Assembly (NCBI GenBank): GCA_002429455.1
Contig: DIZU01000226.1
Coordinates: 1-13,286 of the forward strand
DNA from: Methylotenera sp. UBA6020
GTDB lineage: Bacteria > Pseudomonadota > Gammaproteobacteria > Burkholderiales > Methylophilaceae
Direction of reading: 5' to 3'
Length of the DNA stretch: 13,286 nucleotides
The notes below the pieces were generated by a model. It was not told the origin of the DNA. It was given only the letters and a program-made list of their open reading frames with translations, and searched no databases. The position numbers and the translations under genes are program-made. Positions 1-6,877 of the stretch are shown piece by piece (within the stretch, counting starts at the first letter, position 1; each line of letters starts with the position of its first letter).

Positions 1-33
1 TAACGTTAACTTTATAATTTTAATTAGTATTTA

Positions 34-56
34 ATACGTTGAAATATTCAACGTAT
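34..56. repeat. Perfect inverted repeat downstream of hisZ
   Basis: The arms ATACGTTGAA (34-43) and TTCAACGTAT (47-56) are exact reverse complements around a 3-base ATA centre. The element starts 23 bases beyond the hisZ stop codon, in the gap before the gene expected next (purA in related genomes). On the minus strand it is followed by AT-rich sequence but no clean T-run, so it is not a textbook intrinsic terminator. It could be an mRNA-end or processing hairpin, or a protein-binding palindrome. The repeat itself is certain; its role is open. Confidence 0.6.
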
Positions 57-79
57 GTTGATGTGGTCAGGCTTTTTTA

Positions 80-1291
80 TTAGCTTTTTTCAATATTCAC
101 CACATGCCAGCCTGAATTGTAATGCTCTAATTTTTTAGTGCAATTTAATTCGTCATGATTTAATTTTTCATGACTTAAATTATCATCACGCGCTTCAGAT
201 ACTGCTAGCGCTTGCACAACAATATGCCCTTCTGCCCTTAACGCATCAATTTTAGCGGATAAAGATTTATCATCACCTATGGTTTTATGATCACTTGCAG
301 GTGCAAATATTGCCATCGTCCGACTGGCTGGTGGCAAGGCTGTCACTATGCCACGTAAATCCAGGCTAAAGCCCGTGGCTGGGCGCGCACGCCCAAAAGC
401 TTGCCCGACTTCATCATAACGTCCGCCCAATGCCAATGGCCCTTTATAGCCTTGTGCATAGGCAGCAAATACAATGCCACTATGGTAGTGATAGCCACGC
501 AATTCGCTCAAATCAAAGCTGACGGACACGCCTAAATCATCCAACGCCGCGCTTACCTTGCTTAAGCTAGCTAATGCCGCTTGTATGGCGGGGGTAGCAG
601 GCAATACTTGTGCAGCTTTAGTTAAAATGGTCTTATCGCCATTGAGTGCTGTTAAGTGAATTAAAGCTTCGCGTGTTATTTTATCTAAACCATGCGCCAA
701 TGATGCAACTGCAGATTGATCTTTACTTTGCAGCGCTGCATATAAATCCTGCTCAAGCTGAGGTGCTATTTGACTAGCTTCAATCAAACTACCAAATATA
801 TTCACATGACTAAAATCCATATGTACTTGATTAATACCGATCGCCTGCAAAGCTTTAATCAGCAAACGCTGAATTTCAATATCACTGGCAACCCCAGCAT
901 GACCGTACAATTCGGCGCCGAGTTGCAGTGGTTCGCGTGTGTGCGCCAGGCCGTCTGGCTTGGTGCGCAATACGCTACCGGCATAACACAAGCGCGTGAT
1001 GCCTTGCTGATTTAACAAATGTGCATCAATACGGGCAGCTTGTGGCGTCATATCTGCACGTACACCCATTAGACGCCCTGTCAGCTGATCGACCACCTTA
1101 AACGTGGCTAAATCCAAATCATGCCCAACACCAGTAATCAAAGACTCCATATACTCTAACATCGGTGGAATCACATACTGATAGCCATGCACTTTGAATA
1201 AATCTAACAATGTACGACGCAATGCCTCTATACGTGCAGCTTCTGCTGGCAACACATCTTCAATATATTCAGGGAGCAACCAATTATGCAT
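80..1291 (-). CDS. hisZ: ATP phosphoribosyltransferase regulatory subunit HisZ
   Basis: HisZ is a catalytically inactive paralogue of histidyl-tRNA synthetase. It pairs with a short-form HisG to make the ATP phosphoribosyltransferase that starts histidine synthesis, and mediates histidine feedback (known for the family). The 403-residue product shows the class II synthetase fold: an N-terminal segment with YIEDVLPAEA, a motif-2-like RADMTPQAARID at 78-89, ELRGYHYHSGIVF at 263-275 where true HisRS has RGLDYYTG, and a motif-3-like ALGGRYDEVGQAFGR at 287-301. There is no HisRS anticodon-binding domain. The last 35 or so residues are unusual: three 5-residue repeats (about 368-383) precede the usual DELxC...W ending, making it longer than I expect for betaproteobacterial HisZ (about 380-385 residues). 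It starts at ATG with only a weak upstream purine stretch, 44 bases after the DUF2065 gene. Position before purA is the usual betaproteobacterial context. Confidence 0.93.
   Translation of the reverse strand: MHNWLLPEYIEDVLPAEAARIEALRRTLLDLFKVHGYQYVIPPMLEYMESLITGVGHDLDLATFKVVDQLTGRLMGVRADMTPQAARIDAHLLNQQGITRLCYAGSVLRTKPDGLAHTREPLQLGAELYGHAGVASDIEIQRLLIKALQAIGINQVHMDFSHVNIFGSLIEASQIAPQLEQDLYAALQSKDQSAVASLAHGLDKITREALIHLTALNGDKTILTKAAQVLPATPAIQAALASLSKVSAALDDLGVSVSFDLSELRGYHYHSGIVFAAYAQGYKGPLALGGRYDEVGQAFGRARPATGFSLDLRGIVTALPPASRTMAIFAPASDHKTIGDDKSLSAKIDALRAEGHIVVQALAVSEARDDNLSHEKLNHDELNCTKKLEHYNSGWHVVNIEKS
145..189. repeat. Three 15-bp tandem repeats inside hisZ
   Basis: Three consecutive 15-bp units read on the plus strand: TTAATTCGTCATGAT (145-159), TTAATTTTTCATGAC (160-174) and TTAAATTATCATCAC (175-189). 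Because 15 is a multiple of three, the frame is kept, and the minus strand encodes three related 5-residue units (DDNLS, HEKLN, HDELN). The last unit overlaps the conserved DEL segment near the HisZ C-terminus, so the other two look like an in-frame expansion. Confidence 0.75.
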
Positions 1292-1335
1292 TTTTTATCA
1301 TCGCTTACTTAAATTATTACGGGCTTAACAAACAA

Positions 1336-1521
1336 TCACTTGCTTAACAAAATTAATACTACACCAGCCACAATGGACACCAATCCCACAAATCGAAGTT
1401 GCCCGTCTTTGAGTTCAATCATGCGCTTGAACGTATCTCGCCAAGCTTGTGGGCGTAATAATGGCAACAAACCCTCTAGCACCAGCATCAAGCCCAACGC
1501 GGTTAGTAGAATAGTATGCAT
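1336..1521 (-). CDS. Small DUF2065 (YjeT-type) inner-membrane protein
   Basis: This 61-residue protein consists almost entirely of two predicted membrane helices. One spans about residues 3-21 (LLTALGLMLVLEGLLPLL), the other about 42-60 (FVGLVSIVAGVVLILL). A short charged, tryptophan-containing loop with RPQAWRDTFKRM lies between them. The pattern and size match the DUF2065 family, whose E. coli member yjeT lies between hflC and purA; here it likewise follows hflC, 57 bases downstream. The biochemical role is unknown; a link to the HflKC-FtsH complex is suggested only by position. It starts at ATG, with a weak GG-containing sequence upstream rather than a strong ribosome-binding site. The family assignment is firm for so short a protein because sequence pattern and neighbourhood agree. 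Confidence 0.85.
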   Translation of the reverse strand: MHTILLTALGLMLVLEGLLPLLRPQAWRDTFKRMIELKDGQLRFVGLVSIVAGVVLILLSK

Positions 1522-1578
1522 GCTATACCGTCAAAAATAAGGTGGGAGTCAATTATTCCGCTTGGCTTACGGTGAGTT

Positions 1579-2451
1579 TTATTTTTTAGATGGGCTACGC
1601 ATATACTTGAAGAAATCTGATCCTGGATCAAGTACCATTACGTCGCTCTTACTCTTAAAGCTGTTTTTGTATGCCTCGGTACTACGGTAAAACGCGAAGA
1701 ACTCAGGATTTTTACCGTAAGACTGATTATAAATGGCAGCTGCCGTAGCATCGCCCTCACCCTTGGTTTTTTGAGCTTCGCGGTAAGCCTCAGCAATAAT
1801 CACTTCACGCTGCTTGTCTGCATCTGCACGAATTTTTTCAGATGCAGCAGAACCCTCGGACCGCAATTGATTAGCAATGCGCTTACGCTCAGCGATCATA
1901 CGGTCATACACGGATTTACTGATATCTTCAGAGTAGTCAACACGTTTCAAGCGCACATCAACTACTTCAATGCCCATTTGACGCGCCTCTAGGTCAGCTT
2001 TTTTACGCAAACTATCCATCACCGCATCACGTTCCCCGGCAATCACATCATGTACGGTGCGTTTACCAAACTCTGCACGTAAACCGGCATTAACGACTTT
2101 TGATAGCCTATCTTCTGCCGCAGCTTCGCCGCCTTCTTTAATTGACACGTAATATTTTGCCGGATCAATAATGCGCCATTTTACAAATGAATCCACCAAC
2201 ATGTATTTATTTTCACTGGTGTTAAATTTGGCAGGTTGCTCCCAATCCAGGGTCACAATGCGATTATCAAAATACTTTAAATCATCGACCAACGGTACTT
2301 TAAAATAAAGACCCGGTGCTTTTTTAATCGCAACAATTTCACCTAAACGCTTCACCAATACATATTGTGTTTGATTTACAGTAAAAGCAGATGCCGATAA
2401 CAATAAAATTGCAACGACAGCAACAATAAGAACACTCGTTAAATTTTTCAT
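1579..2451 (-). CDS. hflC: FtsH-protease modulator HflC (SPFH family)
   Basis: HflC pairs with HflK in a large periplasm-facing cage around the FtsH protease, controlling its access to membrane substrates (established in E. coli). The product has one N-terminal membrane anchor (about residues 6-24, SVLIVAVVAILLLSASAF). An SPFH/prohibitin domain follows, from QTQYVLVKRLGEI to about residue 190, then a charged helical region rich in A, E, K and R. The tail DPGSDFFKYMRSP is the typical HflC ending. Its 290 residues are close to the usual 290-335. The frame opens with GTG at 2454 directly followed by ATG at 2451. I chose the ATG because the TAAGGG motif formed by the hflK stop sits 6 bases before it but only 3 before the GTG. 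The 9-base gap from hflK implies translational coupling. Confidence 0.95.
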   Translation of the reverse strand: MKNLTSVLIVAVVAILLLSASAFTVNQTQYVLVKRLGEIVAIKKAPGLYFKVPLVDDLKYFDNRIVTLDWEQPAKFNTSENKYMLVDSFVKWRIIDPAKYYVSIKEGGEAAAEDRLSKVVNAGLRAEFGKRTVHDVIAGERDAVMDSLRKKADLEARQMGIEVVDVRLKRVDYSEDISKSVYDRMIAERKRIANQLRSEGSAASEKIRADADKQREVIIAEAYREAQKTKGEGDATAAAIYNQSYGKNPEFFAFYRSTEAYKNSFKSKSDVMVLDPGSDFFKYMRSPSKK

Positions 2452-2460
2452 CACTATCCC

Positions 2461-3651
2461 TTATCTGCTTTCTCTGTCACGACTGCGAAACGCATCACGT
2501 GTACGATCAGTTGAAGCTAATGGTTCAGGTGTTATTGGCGCCTGTGGATTAAGTGACTGTATAGATTGCGATTGCTGAGGCGTTGCATTACCAGTAGCAT
2601 TAATTAGCTTATCAAGCGGCAGATACAACATGCTATTACCGGCTTTTTGATCGACTACGATCTTGCTTACACTAGACAAAATTTGTTCTTGCGCATCTAA
2701 AAATAAACGCTGACGTGTAACTTCAGGCGCATTGTTATACTGCGCTAAAATCTGATCAAAACGGCTGGCATTACCTTTGGCTTCACTTTCAATTTTCAAC
2801 TTGTAGCCCGCTGACTCAGCTAACAACCTTGAGGCAGTACCACGCGCTTTTGGTATCACATCATTGGCATAGGCTTGGCCTTCGTTAATTTGACGCTGGT
2901 TATCTTGATTAGCACGGTTTACATCTTCAAACGCCTCTTGTACTTGCTCTGGCGGCTGCGCACTTTGTAATGAGACACTGATAATTTTCACGCCAGTTTT
3001 ATAGCTATCCAATATCACCTGCATACGTTCAGAGGTATCTTGTAAGCCTTTTTGCAGTAAATCATCTAATTTATTCTTACCTACCACTTCACGAATCGCT
3101 GTTTCAGCTGCAGACATTACCGCTTCGTCAGTATTGCGATTATTAAATAAATAGTCTTTGGCATTCTTAAGGTTGTATTGCACTGCAAATTGCAAATCAA
3201 TAATATTTTCGTCTTCGGTCAGCATCAAGGCTTCACGAGGTTGCTTGGTTTTACCGCCGCTACCTTCACCGCTACTCCTATAGCCTACTTCAAGCCTACG
3301 AACTTGTTCCATATTTACGACAGTGGCCGTTTCAATAGGATAAGGTAAATGCCAGCGTGGGCCAGGCTCTGTCGTTTCAACAAATAGTCCAAAGCGCTGC
3401 ACTACACCCAATGAACCTTGATCAACAATATAAAACCCCGTGCCAATCCAAATTAAAGCAACAACAGCAATGATGGGTAAAACGGGTATATTTATACCAT
3501 TAGCATTTGAGGTGCTGGGTTCACGATTAGGTTGATTACCGCCACCTTTACCAAATAAGGTATTGATCTTGCGGCTTAGATCGCGCATAACTTGATCCAA
3601 ATCTGGTGGACCTTCATTATTACGTTGCCCCCATCCAGGAAATTTAATCAT
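2461..3651 (-). CDS. hflK: FtsH-protease modulator HflK (SPFH family)
   Basis: HflK is the HflC partner in the membrane complex that encloses FtsH. The 396-residue protein has a hydrophilic cytoplasmic N-terminus (MIKFPGWGQRNNEGPPDLD, the family's usual WG...GPPDLD opening), then a single membrane helix at about 55-74 (PVLPIIAVVALIWIGTGFYI). The SPFH domain begins VDQGSLGVVQRFG and includes the conserved PGPRWHLPYPIE stretch. A long helical region follows (about 240-330), then a low-complexity tail rich in Q, S, P and finally R/D. The glycine-rich N-terminal segment is short compared with E. coli. The ATG start has a strong GGAG six bases upstream. The 112-base gap to hflX could hold a separate promoter, but I could not identify a convincing one. 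Confidence 0.96.
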   Translation of the reverse strand: MIKFPGWGQRNNEGPPDLDQVMRDLSRKINTLFGKGGGNQPNREPSTSNANGINIPVLPIIAVVALIWIGTGFYIVDQGSLGVVQRFGLFVETTEPGPRWHLPYPIETATVVNMEQVRRLEVGYRSSGEGSGGKTKQPREALMLTEDENIIDLQFAVQYNLKNAKDYLFNNRNTDEAVMSAAETAIREVVGKNKLDDLLQKGLQDTSERMQVILDSYKTGVKIISVSLQSAQPPEQVQEAFEDVNRANQDNQRQINEGQAYANDVIPKARGTASRLLAESAGYKLKIESEAKGNASRFDQILAQYNNAPEVTRQRLFLDAQEQILSSVSKIVVDQKAGNSMLYLPLDKLINATGNATPQQSQSIQSLNPQAPITPEPLASTDRTRDAFRSRDRESR

Positions 3652-3763
3652 TCATTACTCCAAAAAACTTAAACGTGCGCATACTTAGAACATGCTAGTT
3701 AAAGAATAAATCACCTAATTAATTCAATTGCTTAAAACATCCAACAAGAAAACAGCAACACTA

Positions 3764-4900
3764 TTATGCGTAAGCGCTTTCTTCAGTACTTAGTTTTTGT
3801 AAATATCGATTGTGTTCGGCCATGGCTAACCTTAACAGATCAAGTCCATCGCCAGTTTTGGCTGATACGTGTATGGTTGTAATTCTACCATATTCATCTC
3901 GGCTAACTGCAGGCACCAAAGCTACTCGATCTATTTGGTTATGCACTAAAATTTGCGGCACATTAGCCGCACCAATTTCATGTAGCACCTTATTCACTTG
4001 CGCAATCTGCTCATCCCGATTACTACTGGCGGTATCTACAATATGCAACAACAGATCTGCTTGCACGGCTTCTTCTAACGTAGCACCAAATGCTTCGACT
4101 AAAGCATGTGGCAAATGCTTAATAAAACCAACGGTATCTGAAAGGACAACTGAACCGCAATTCTCAATAAAAATCTTATGCGTAGTAGTATCCAGCGTGG
4201 CAAACAACTGGTCAGCTACATAAATATCGGCTTTGGTCAGACGATTAAACAGCGTAGATTTACCAGCATTGGTATAGCCGACTAAGGACACAGTCATGAC
4301 GTTAGAACGCTTACGTGCTCGACGCTGCATACCGCGTTGCGCCTTGAGCTTAAGTAGCTTCTCGCGCAACTGTTTAACACGCACGCGTAACATACGGCGG
4401 TCAAGCTCTAGCTGGGTTTCACCTGGGCCGCCACGCACTCCAATACCGCCTTTTTGACGCTCCAAGTGAGTCCATCCACGTACCAAACGTGTAGATAAAT
4501 GTTCGAGCTGTGCGAGTTCAACCTGCAATTTACCTTCAAAGCTCTGCGCCCTTTGGCTAAATATATCAAGTATCAAGCCAGTTCTATCCACTACACGGGC
4601 TTGTAACAGCCGCTCTAAATTGCGTTGCTGTGAAGGGGAAAGATCATGATTGAATACCGCTATATTAGCTTCGCTGGCTTGCATCATTTGCATAAGCTCA
4701 TCGGCCTTACCACTGCCGATAAAAAGTTTAGCATCCGGTGTCGAGCGTTTGCCTTCAACAGTGCCGCGTATAGATAAACCTGCACTCGTACTCAGTTGGC
4801 GAAGTTCGTTGAGACTTTCCTCATAATCATTATCACCAAAATCTACGCTCACCAAAATGGCGGCTTCACCGCCACTTGGCCTTTCGAACAAATCTTTCAA
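3764..4900 (-). CDS. hflX: Ribosome-associated GTPase HflX, TTG start
   Basis: HflX binds the large ribosomal subunit and splits stalled or stress-inactivated ribosomes (known for the family). Domains seen: the N-terminal HflX domain (about 1-150, with HDLSPSQQRNLER, DRTGLILDIF and the conserved WTHLERQKGGIG loop), the linker RGGPGETQLELDRR, a basic coiled-coil (about 170-200), and a GTPase domain with G1 GYTNAGKS at 208-215, G3 DTVGF at 255-259, G4 at 321-324 and G5 SAK at 346-348. G4 reads NQID instead of the canonical NKxD. At 378 residues it lacks most of the extra C-terminal domain of the 426-residue E. coli protein. No ATG or GTG precedes the conserved FERPSGGEAAILV segment, and the hfq TAA stop lies in the same frame two codons before, so the start must be TTG (4898-4900, or TTG at 4889-4891). 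It follows hfq after 3 bases. Confidence 0.95.
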   Translation of the reverse strand: MKDLFERPSGGEAAILVSVDFGDNDYEESLNELRQLSTSAGLSIRGTVEGKRSTPDAKLFIGSGKADELMQMMQASEANIAVFNHDLSPSQQRNLERLLQARVVDRTGLILDIFSQRAQSFEGKLQVELAQLEHLSTRLVRGWTHLERQKGGIGVRGGPGETQLELDRRMLRVRVKQLREKLLKLKAQRGMQRRARKRSNVMTVSLVGYTNAGKSTLFNRLTKADIYVADQLFATLDTTTHKIFIENCGSVVLSDTVGFIKHLPHALVEAFGATLEEAVQADLLLHIVDTASSNRDEQIAQVNKVLHEIGAANVPQILVHNQIDRVALVPAVSRDEYGRITTIHVSAKTGDGLDLLRLAMAEHNRYLQKLSTEESAYA

Positions 4901-4903
4901 TGG

Positions 4904-5140
4904 TTAATCATCACCTTCAGGCAATGCAATACTCACCGCGCGAGCTGGTACGATAGTTGAAATAGCATGTTTATAAACCATTTGCGTGACGGTATTTTTG
5001 AGCAAAATTACATATTGATCGAATGAGTCAACTTGACCTTGTAATTTAATGCCATTGACGAGATAGATGGATACAGCGACGTGTTCTTTACGTAAGGCGT
5101 TAAGAAATGGGTCTTGTAACATTTGCCCTTTTTGATTCAT
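4904..5140 (-). CDS. hfq: RNA chaperone Hfq
   Basis: Hfq is a hexameric Sm-like protein that binds small RNAs and mRNAs and promotes their pairing. The 78-residue sequence aligns throughout with the conserved Sm core: [27 protein letters not shown] (N-terminal helix and Sm1), [12 protein letters not shown], then the Sm2 motif [12 protein letters not shown]. The lateral-rim patch reads RKEH where E. coli has RRER, so two arginines are replaced by lysine and histidine; I recall RKEH as common in betaproteobacteria. The long disordered C-terminal tail of E. coli Hfq (102 residues) is absent, leaving only an acidic EGDD end. A strong AGGAG (5146-5150) sits 5 bases before the ATG. It is the first gene of the hfq-hflX-hflKC block, preceded by gltX rather than miaA. 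Confidence 0.98.
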   Translation of the reverse strand: MNQKGQMLQDPFLNALRKEHVAVSIYLVNGIKLQGQVDSFDQYVILLKNTVTQMVYKHAISTIVPARAVSIALPEGDD

Positions 5141-5294
5141 GATGTCTCCTATTGTTTGGAGTTAAATAAATATTGCATAGCATCAGCTACTTGTTGATAC
5201 TACTCTCGTTAGGACCAAGCATGATACATTTTGTTCTATTTGTTTTAACCTAATTTTTATAGCGCATACTTTATTTTGCCGCCTGCAATGTATA

Positions 5295-5321
5295 GGATGA
5301 GGTCTATATTTATTATTTCAA
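5295..5321 (-). promoter_or_regulatory. Possible heat-shock-type promoter upstream of hfq
   Basis: On the minus strand TTGAAA (5316-5321) is followed after 13 bases by CCTCATCC (5295-5302). This resembles the sigma-32 pattern TTGAAA-N(11-17)-CCCCATnT at the whole upstream box and 5 of 7 specified downstream positions. It lies about 155 bases before the hfq ATG. E. coli hfq is known to have a sigma-32 promoter, which makes the match interesting. AT-rich DNA gives such matches by chance, and no clear sigma-70 alternative stands out in the 224-base gap. Confidence 0.3.
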
Positions 5322-5364
5322 TACCCACAATGCTTGAATATTGAAGAATATCTCACCCCACCTT

Positions 5365-6759
5365 TTAATTCAGCGCCGAATCAATTCTGGCCAGCACTTC
5401 ATCTTTACCCAACAAAGCCATTACCTGGTCAATGCTCGGTGACTGTGCAATGCCGGTCAGCATCACGCGTAGCGGCATCGCCACCTTGGGGAACTTCAAC
5501 TGATATTGTGCTACCACTTCGTTGATCACCTGATGTATAGGTTCCGCCTGCCAATCAACGCCTTTTAATAATTCGACCAAAGTAGCAATTACCGGCTTAA
5601 TATCAACGGTAAGATGTTTTTCTGCCGCAGCTTGATCCATCACCGGTTTTTGATAAAAGTAAGCGATATTGGCCGCCAATTCATTCAGCGTACTAACACG
5701 TTCTTTGTATAAATCAATCACTGCCGACAAATTGGATTGCGCACTAACCACTACATTTAATTTATTTAGACGTTTGGTAATATCGCTGACCAGATACTCA
5801 TTATCGGCTTGCTTAATGTAATGCGCGTTCAACCAGTTAAGCTTCTCAGTGTTAAATTGCGCGGCTGAAGGCGTAATATGGTCTAGGTCAAACCACTCGC
5901 AGAATTGCTGCTTACTAAAAATTTCATCATCACCATGACTCCAACCCAAACGAGCCAGGTAATTTAAAACAGCTTCCGGCAGATAACCATCCTCATCATA
6001 CTGCATGACGCTTACAGCACCGTGACGCTTGGATAGCTTTTGCCCATCACTACCCAAAATCATGGATAAGTGTGCATATTGTGGAATGGTTGCACCCAAC
6101 GCCATGAGCATGTTGATTTGACGTGGAGTATTGTTCACATGGTCATCACCGCGTATCACCTGCGTAATGCCCATTTCCCAATCATCGACCACCACACAAA
6201 AGTTATAGGTTGGTGTGCCGTCTGCGCGCGCAATAATCAAGTCGTCTAACTCTTGATTAGCAATACTAATCTCGCCTTTGACTAGATCGTGCCACACTAC
6301 ATGACCCGATTGCGGATTTTTAAAGCGAATAACTGGCGGAATATCCTGAGGTGGTGATGGTAAAACCTTGCCAGCTTCTGGGCGCCAGCAACCATCATAA
6401 CGCGGCTTTAAGCCTTGCTGCATCTGGCTTTCGCGCAAAGCATCGAGCTCTTCTTTACTACAGTAGCAATAATAAGCACTGCCTTCATCCAGCATTTTTT
6501 GAATTACTTGCTTGTAGCGATCCATCCGCTGCATTTGATAAAACGGGCCTTCATCGTAATCCAGGCCCAGCCATTGCATGCCGTCCAATATCGCCTGCAC
6601 AGCTTCAGGCGTGCTACGTGCGACATCGGTGTCCTCAATACGTAGAATGAAGTCACCGCCATGTTTTTTAGCGTAAGCCCATGAAAATAGTGCGGTACGT
6701 GCACCGCCGATATGAAGAAAACCTGTGGGACTTGGAGCAAAACGCGTACGAACAGTCAT
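5365..6759 (-). CDS. gltX: Glutamyl-tRNA synthetase
   Basis: This enzyme charges tRNA-Glu with glutamate using ATP. It is a class I aminoacyl-tRNA synthetase of 464 residues, normal for a bacterial GltX. Visible landmarks are the HIGH-type signature in [17 protein letters not shown] (HIGG at 16-19), LRIEDTD at 39-45, the catalytic-domain segments RYDGCW and [26 protein letters not shown], and the KMSKS-type loop KLSKRHGA at 241-248, followed by the helical anticodon-binding region. The zinc-type insert has Cys98, Cys100 and Cys124, but the His expected two residues later is Pro127. The ATG has no clear Shine-Dalgarno sequence upstream. It stands alone between the efflux operon and hfq, with gaps of 118 and 224 bases, and is probably transcribed separately. 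Confidence 0.97.
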   Translation of the reverse strand: MTVRTRFAPSPTGFLHIGGARTALFSWAYAKKHGGDFILRIEDTDVARSTPEAVQAILDGMQWLGLDYDEGPFYQMQRMDRYKQVIQKMLDEGSAYYCYCSKEELDALRESQMQQGLKPRYDGCWRPEAGKVLPSPPQDIPPVIRFKNPQSGHVVWHDLVKGEISIANQELDDLIIARADGTPTYNFCVVVDDWEMGITQVIRGDDHVNNTPRQINMLMALGATIPQYAHLSMILGSDGQKLSKRHGAVSVMQYDEDGYLPEAVLNYLARLGWSHGDDEIFSKQQFCEWFDLDHITPSAAQFNTEKLNWLNAHYIKQADNEYLVSDITKRLNKLNVVVSAQSNLSAVIDLYKERVSTLNELAANIAYFYQKPVMDQAAAEKHLTVDIKPVIATLVELLKGVDWQAEPIHQVINEVVAQYQLKFPKVAMPLRVMLTGIAQSPSIDQVMALLGKDEVLARIDSALN

Positions 6760-6803
6760 ATTGAATAGTATTTAACAGTAATGACGACATTTTATCATGA
6801 CCA

Positions 6804-6841
6804 AGTGTTTCACTTTAAAGTAATCGTCTCACCGAAACACT
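6804..6841. repeat. Nested inverted repeats upstream of gltX
   Basis: AGTGTTTC (6804-6811) and its exact reverse complement GAAACACT (6834-6841) enclose a separate 10-bp perfect palindrome, ACTTTAAAGT (6812-6821). They lie in the 118-base gap between gltX and the outer-membrane channel gene, 45-82 bases before the gltX ATG. A weak sigma-70 match (TTTAAA, 17 bases, GATAAA on the minus strand) overlaps the inner palindrome. The structure could affect gltX transcription or simply be AT-rich coincidence. Confidence 0.4.
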
Positions 6842-6855
6842 AAAACATTATGAAA

Positions 6856-6872
6856 GCTGGATTCGTACCAGC
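6856..6872 (-). terminator. Possible weak terminator of the efflux operon
   Basis: GCTGG (6856-6860) and CCAGC (6868-6872) form a 5-bp GC-rich stem with a 7-base loop, starting 5 bases after the stop codon of the outer-membrane channel gene. On the minus strand the stem is followed by only TTTCAT, a poor T-run. Position favours a terminator; the short stem and weak tail argue against an efficient one. Confidence 0.35.
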
Positions 6873-6877
6873 CAAAA

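Noticed and set aside
1..8. Palindrome TAACGTTA at the window edge
   Set aside because: Eight-base palindromes of A/T-rich sequence are common, and the context to the left is missing.
3652..3763. Separate promoter for hflK in the hflX-hflK gap
   Set aside because: No -35/-10 pair with acceptable spacing could be found; only the ribosome-binding GGAG is convincing.
5331..5351. Repeated GAATAT/AATATC stretch after gltX, considered as its terminator
   Set aside because: Pairing checked base by base fails after two pairs, and there is no GC-rich stem.
6504..6740. A 78-codon minus-strand frame overlapping the gltX 5' end in another frame
   Set aside because: It sits within the conserved catalytic domain of gltX and has no ribosome-binding site or family match.
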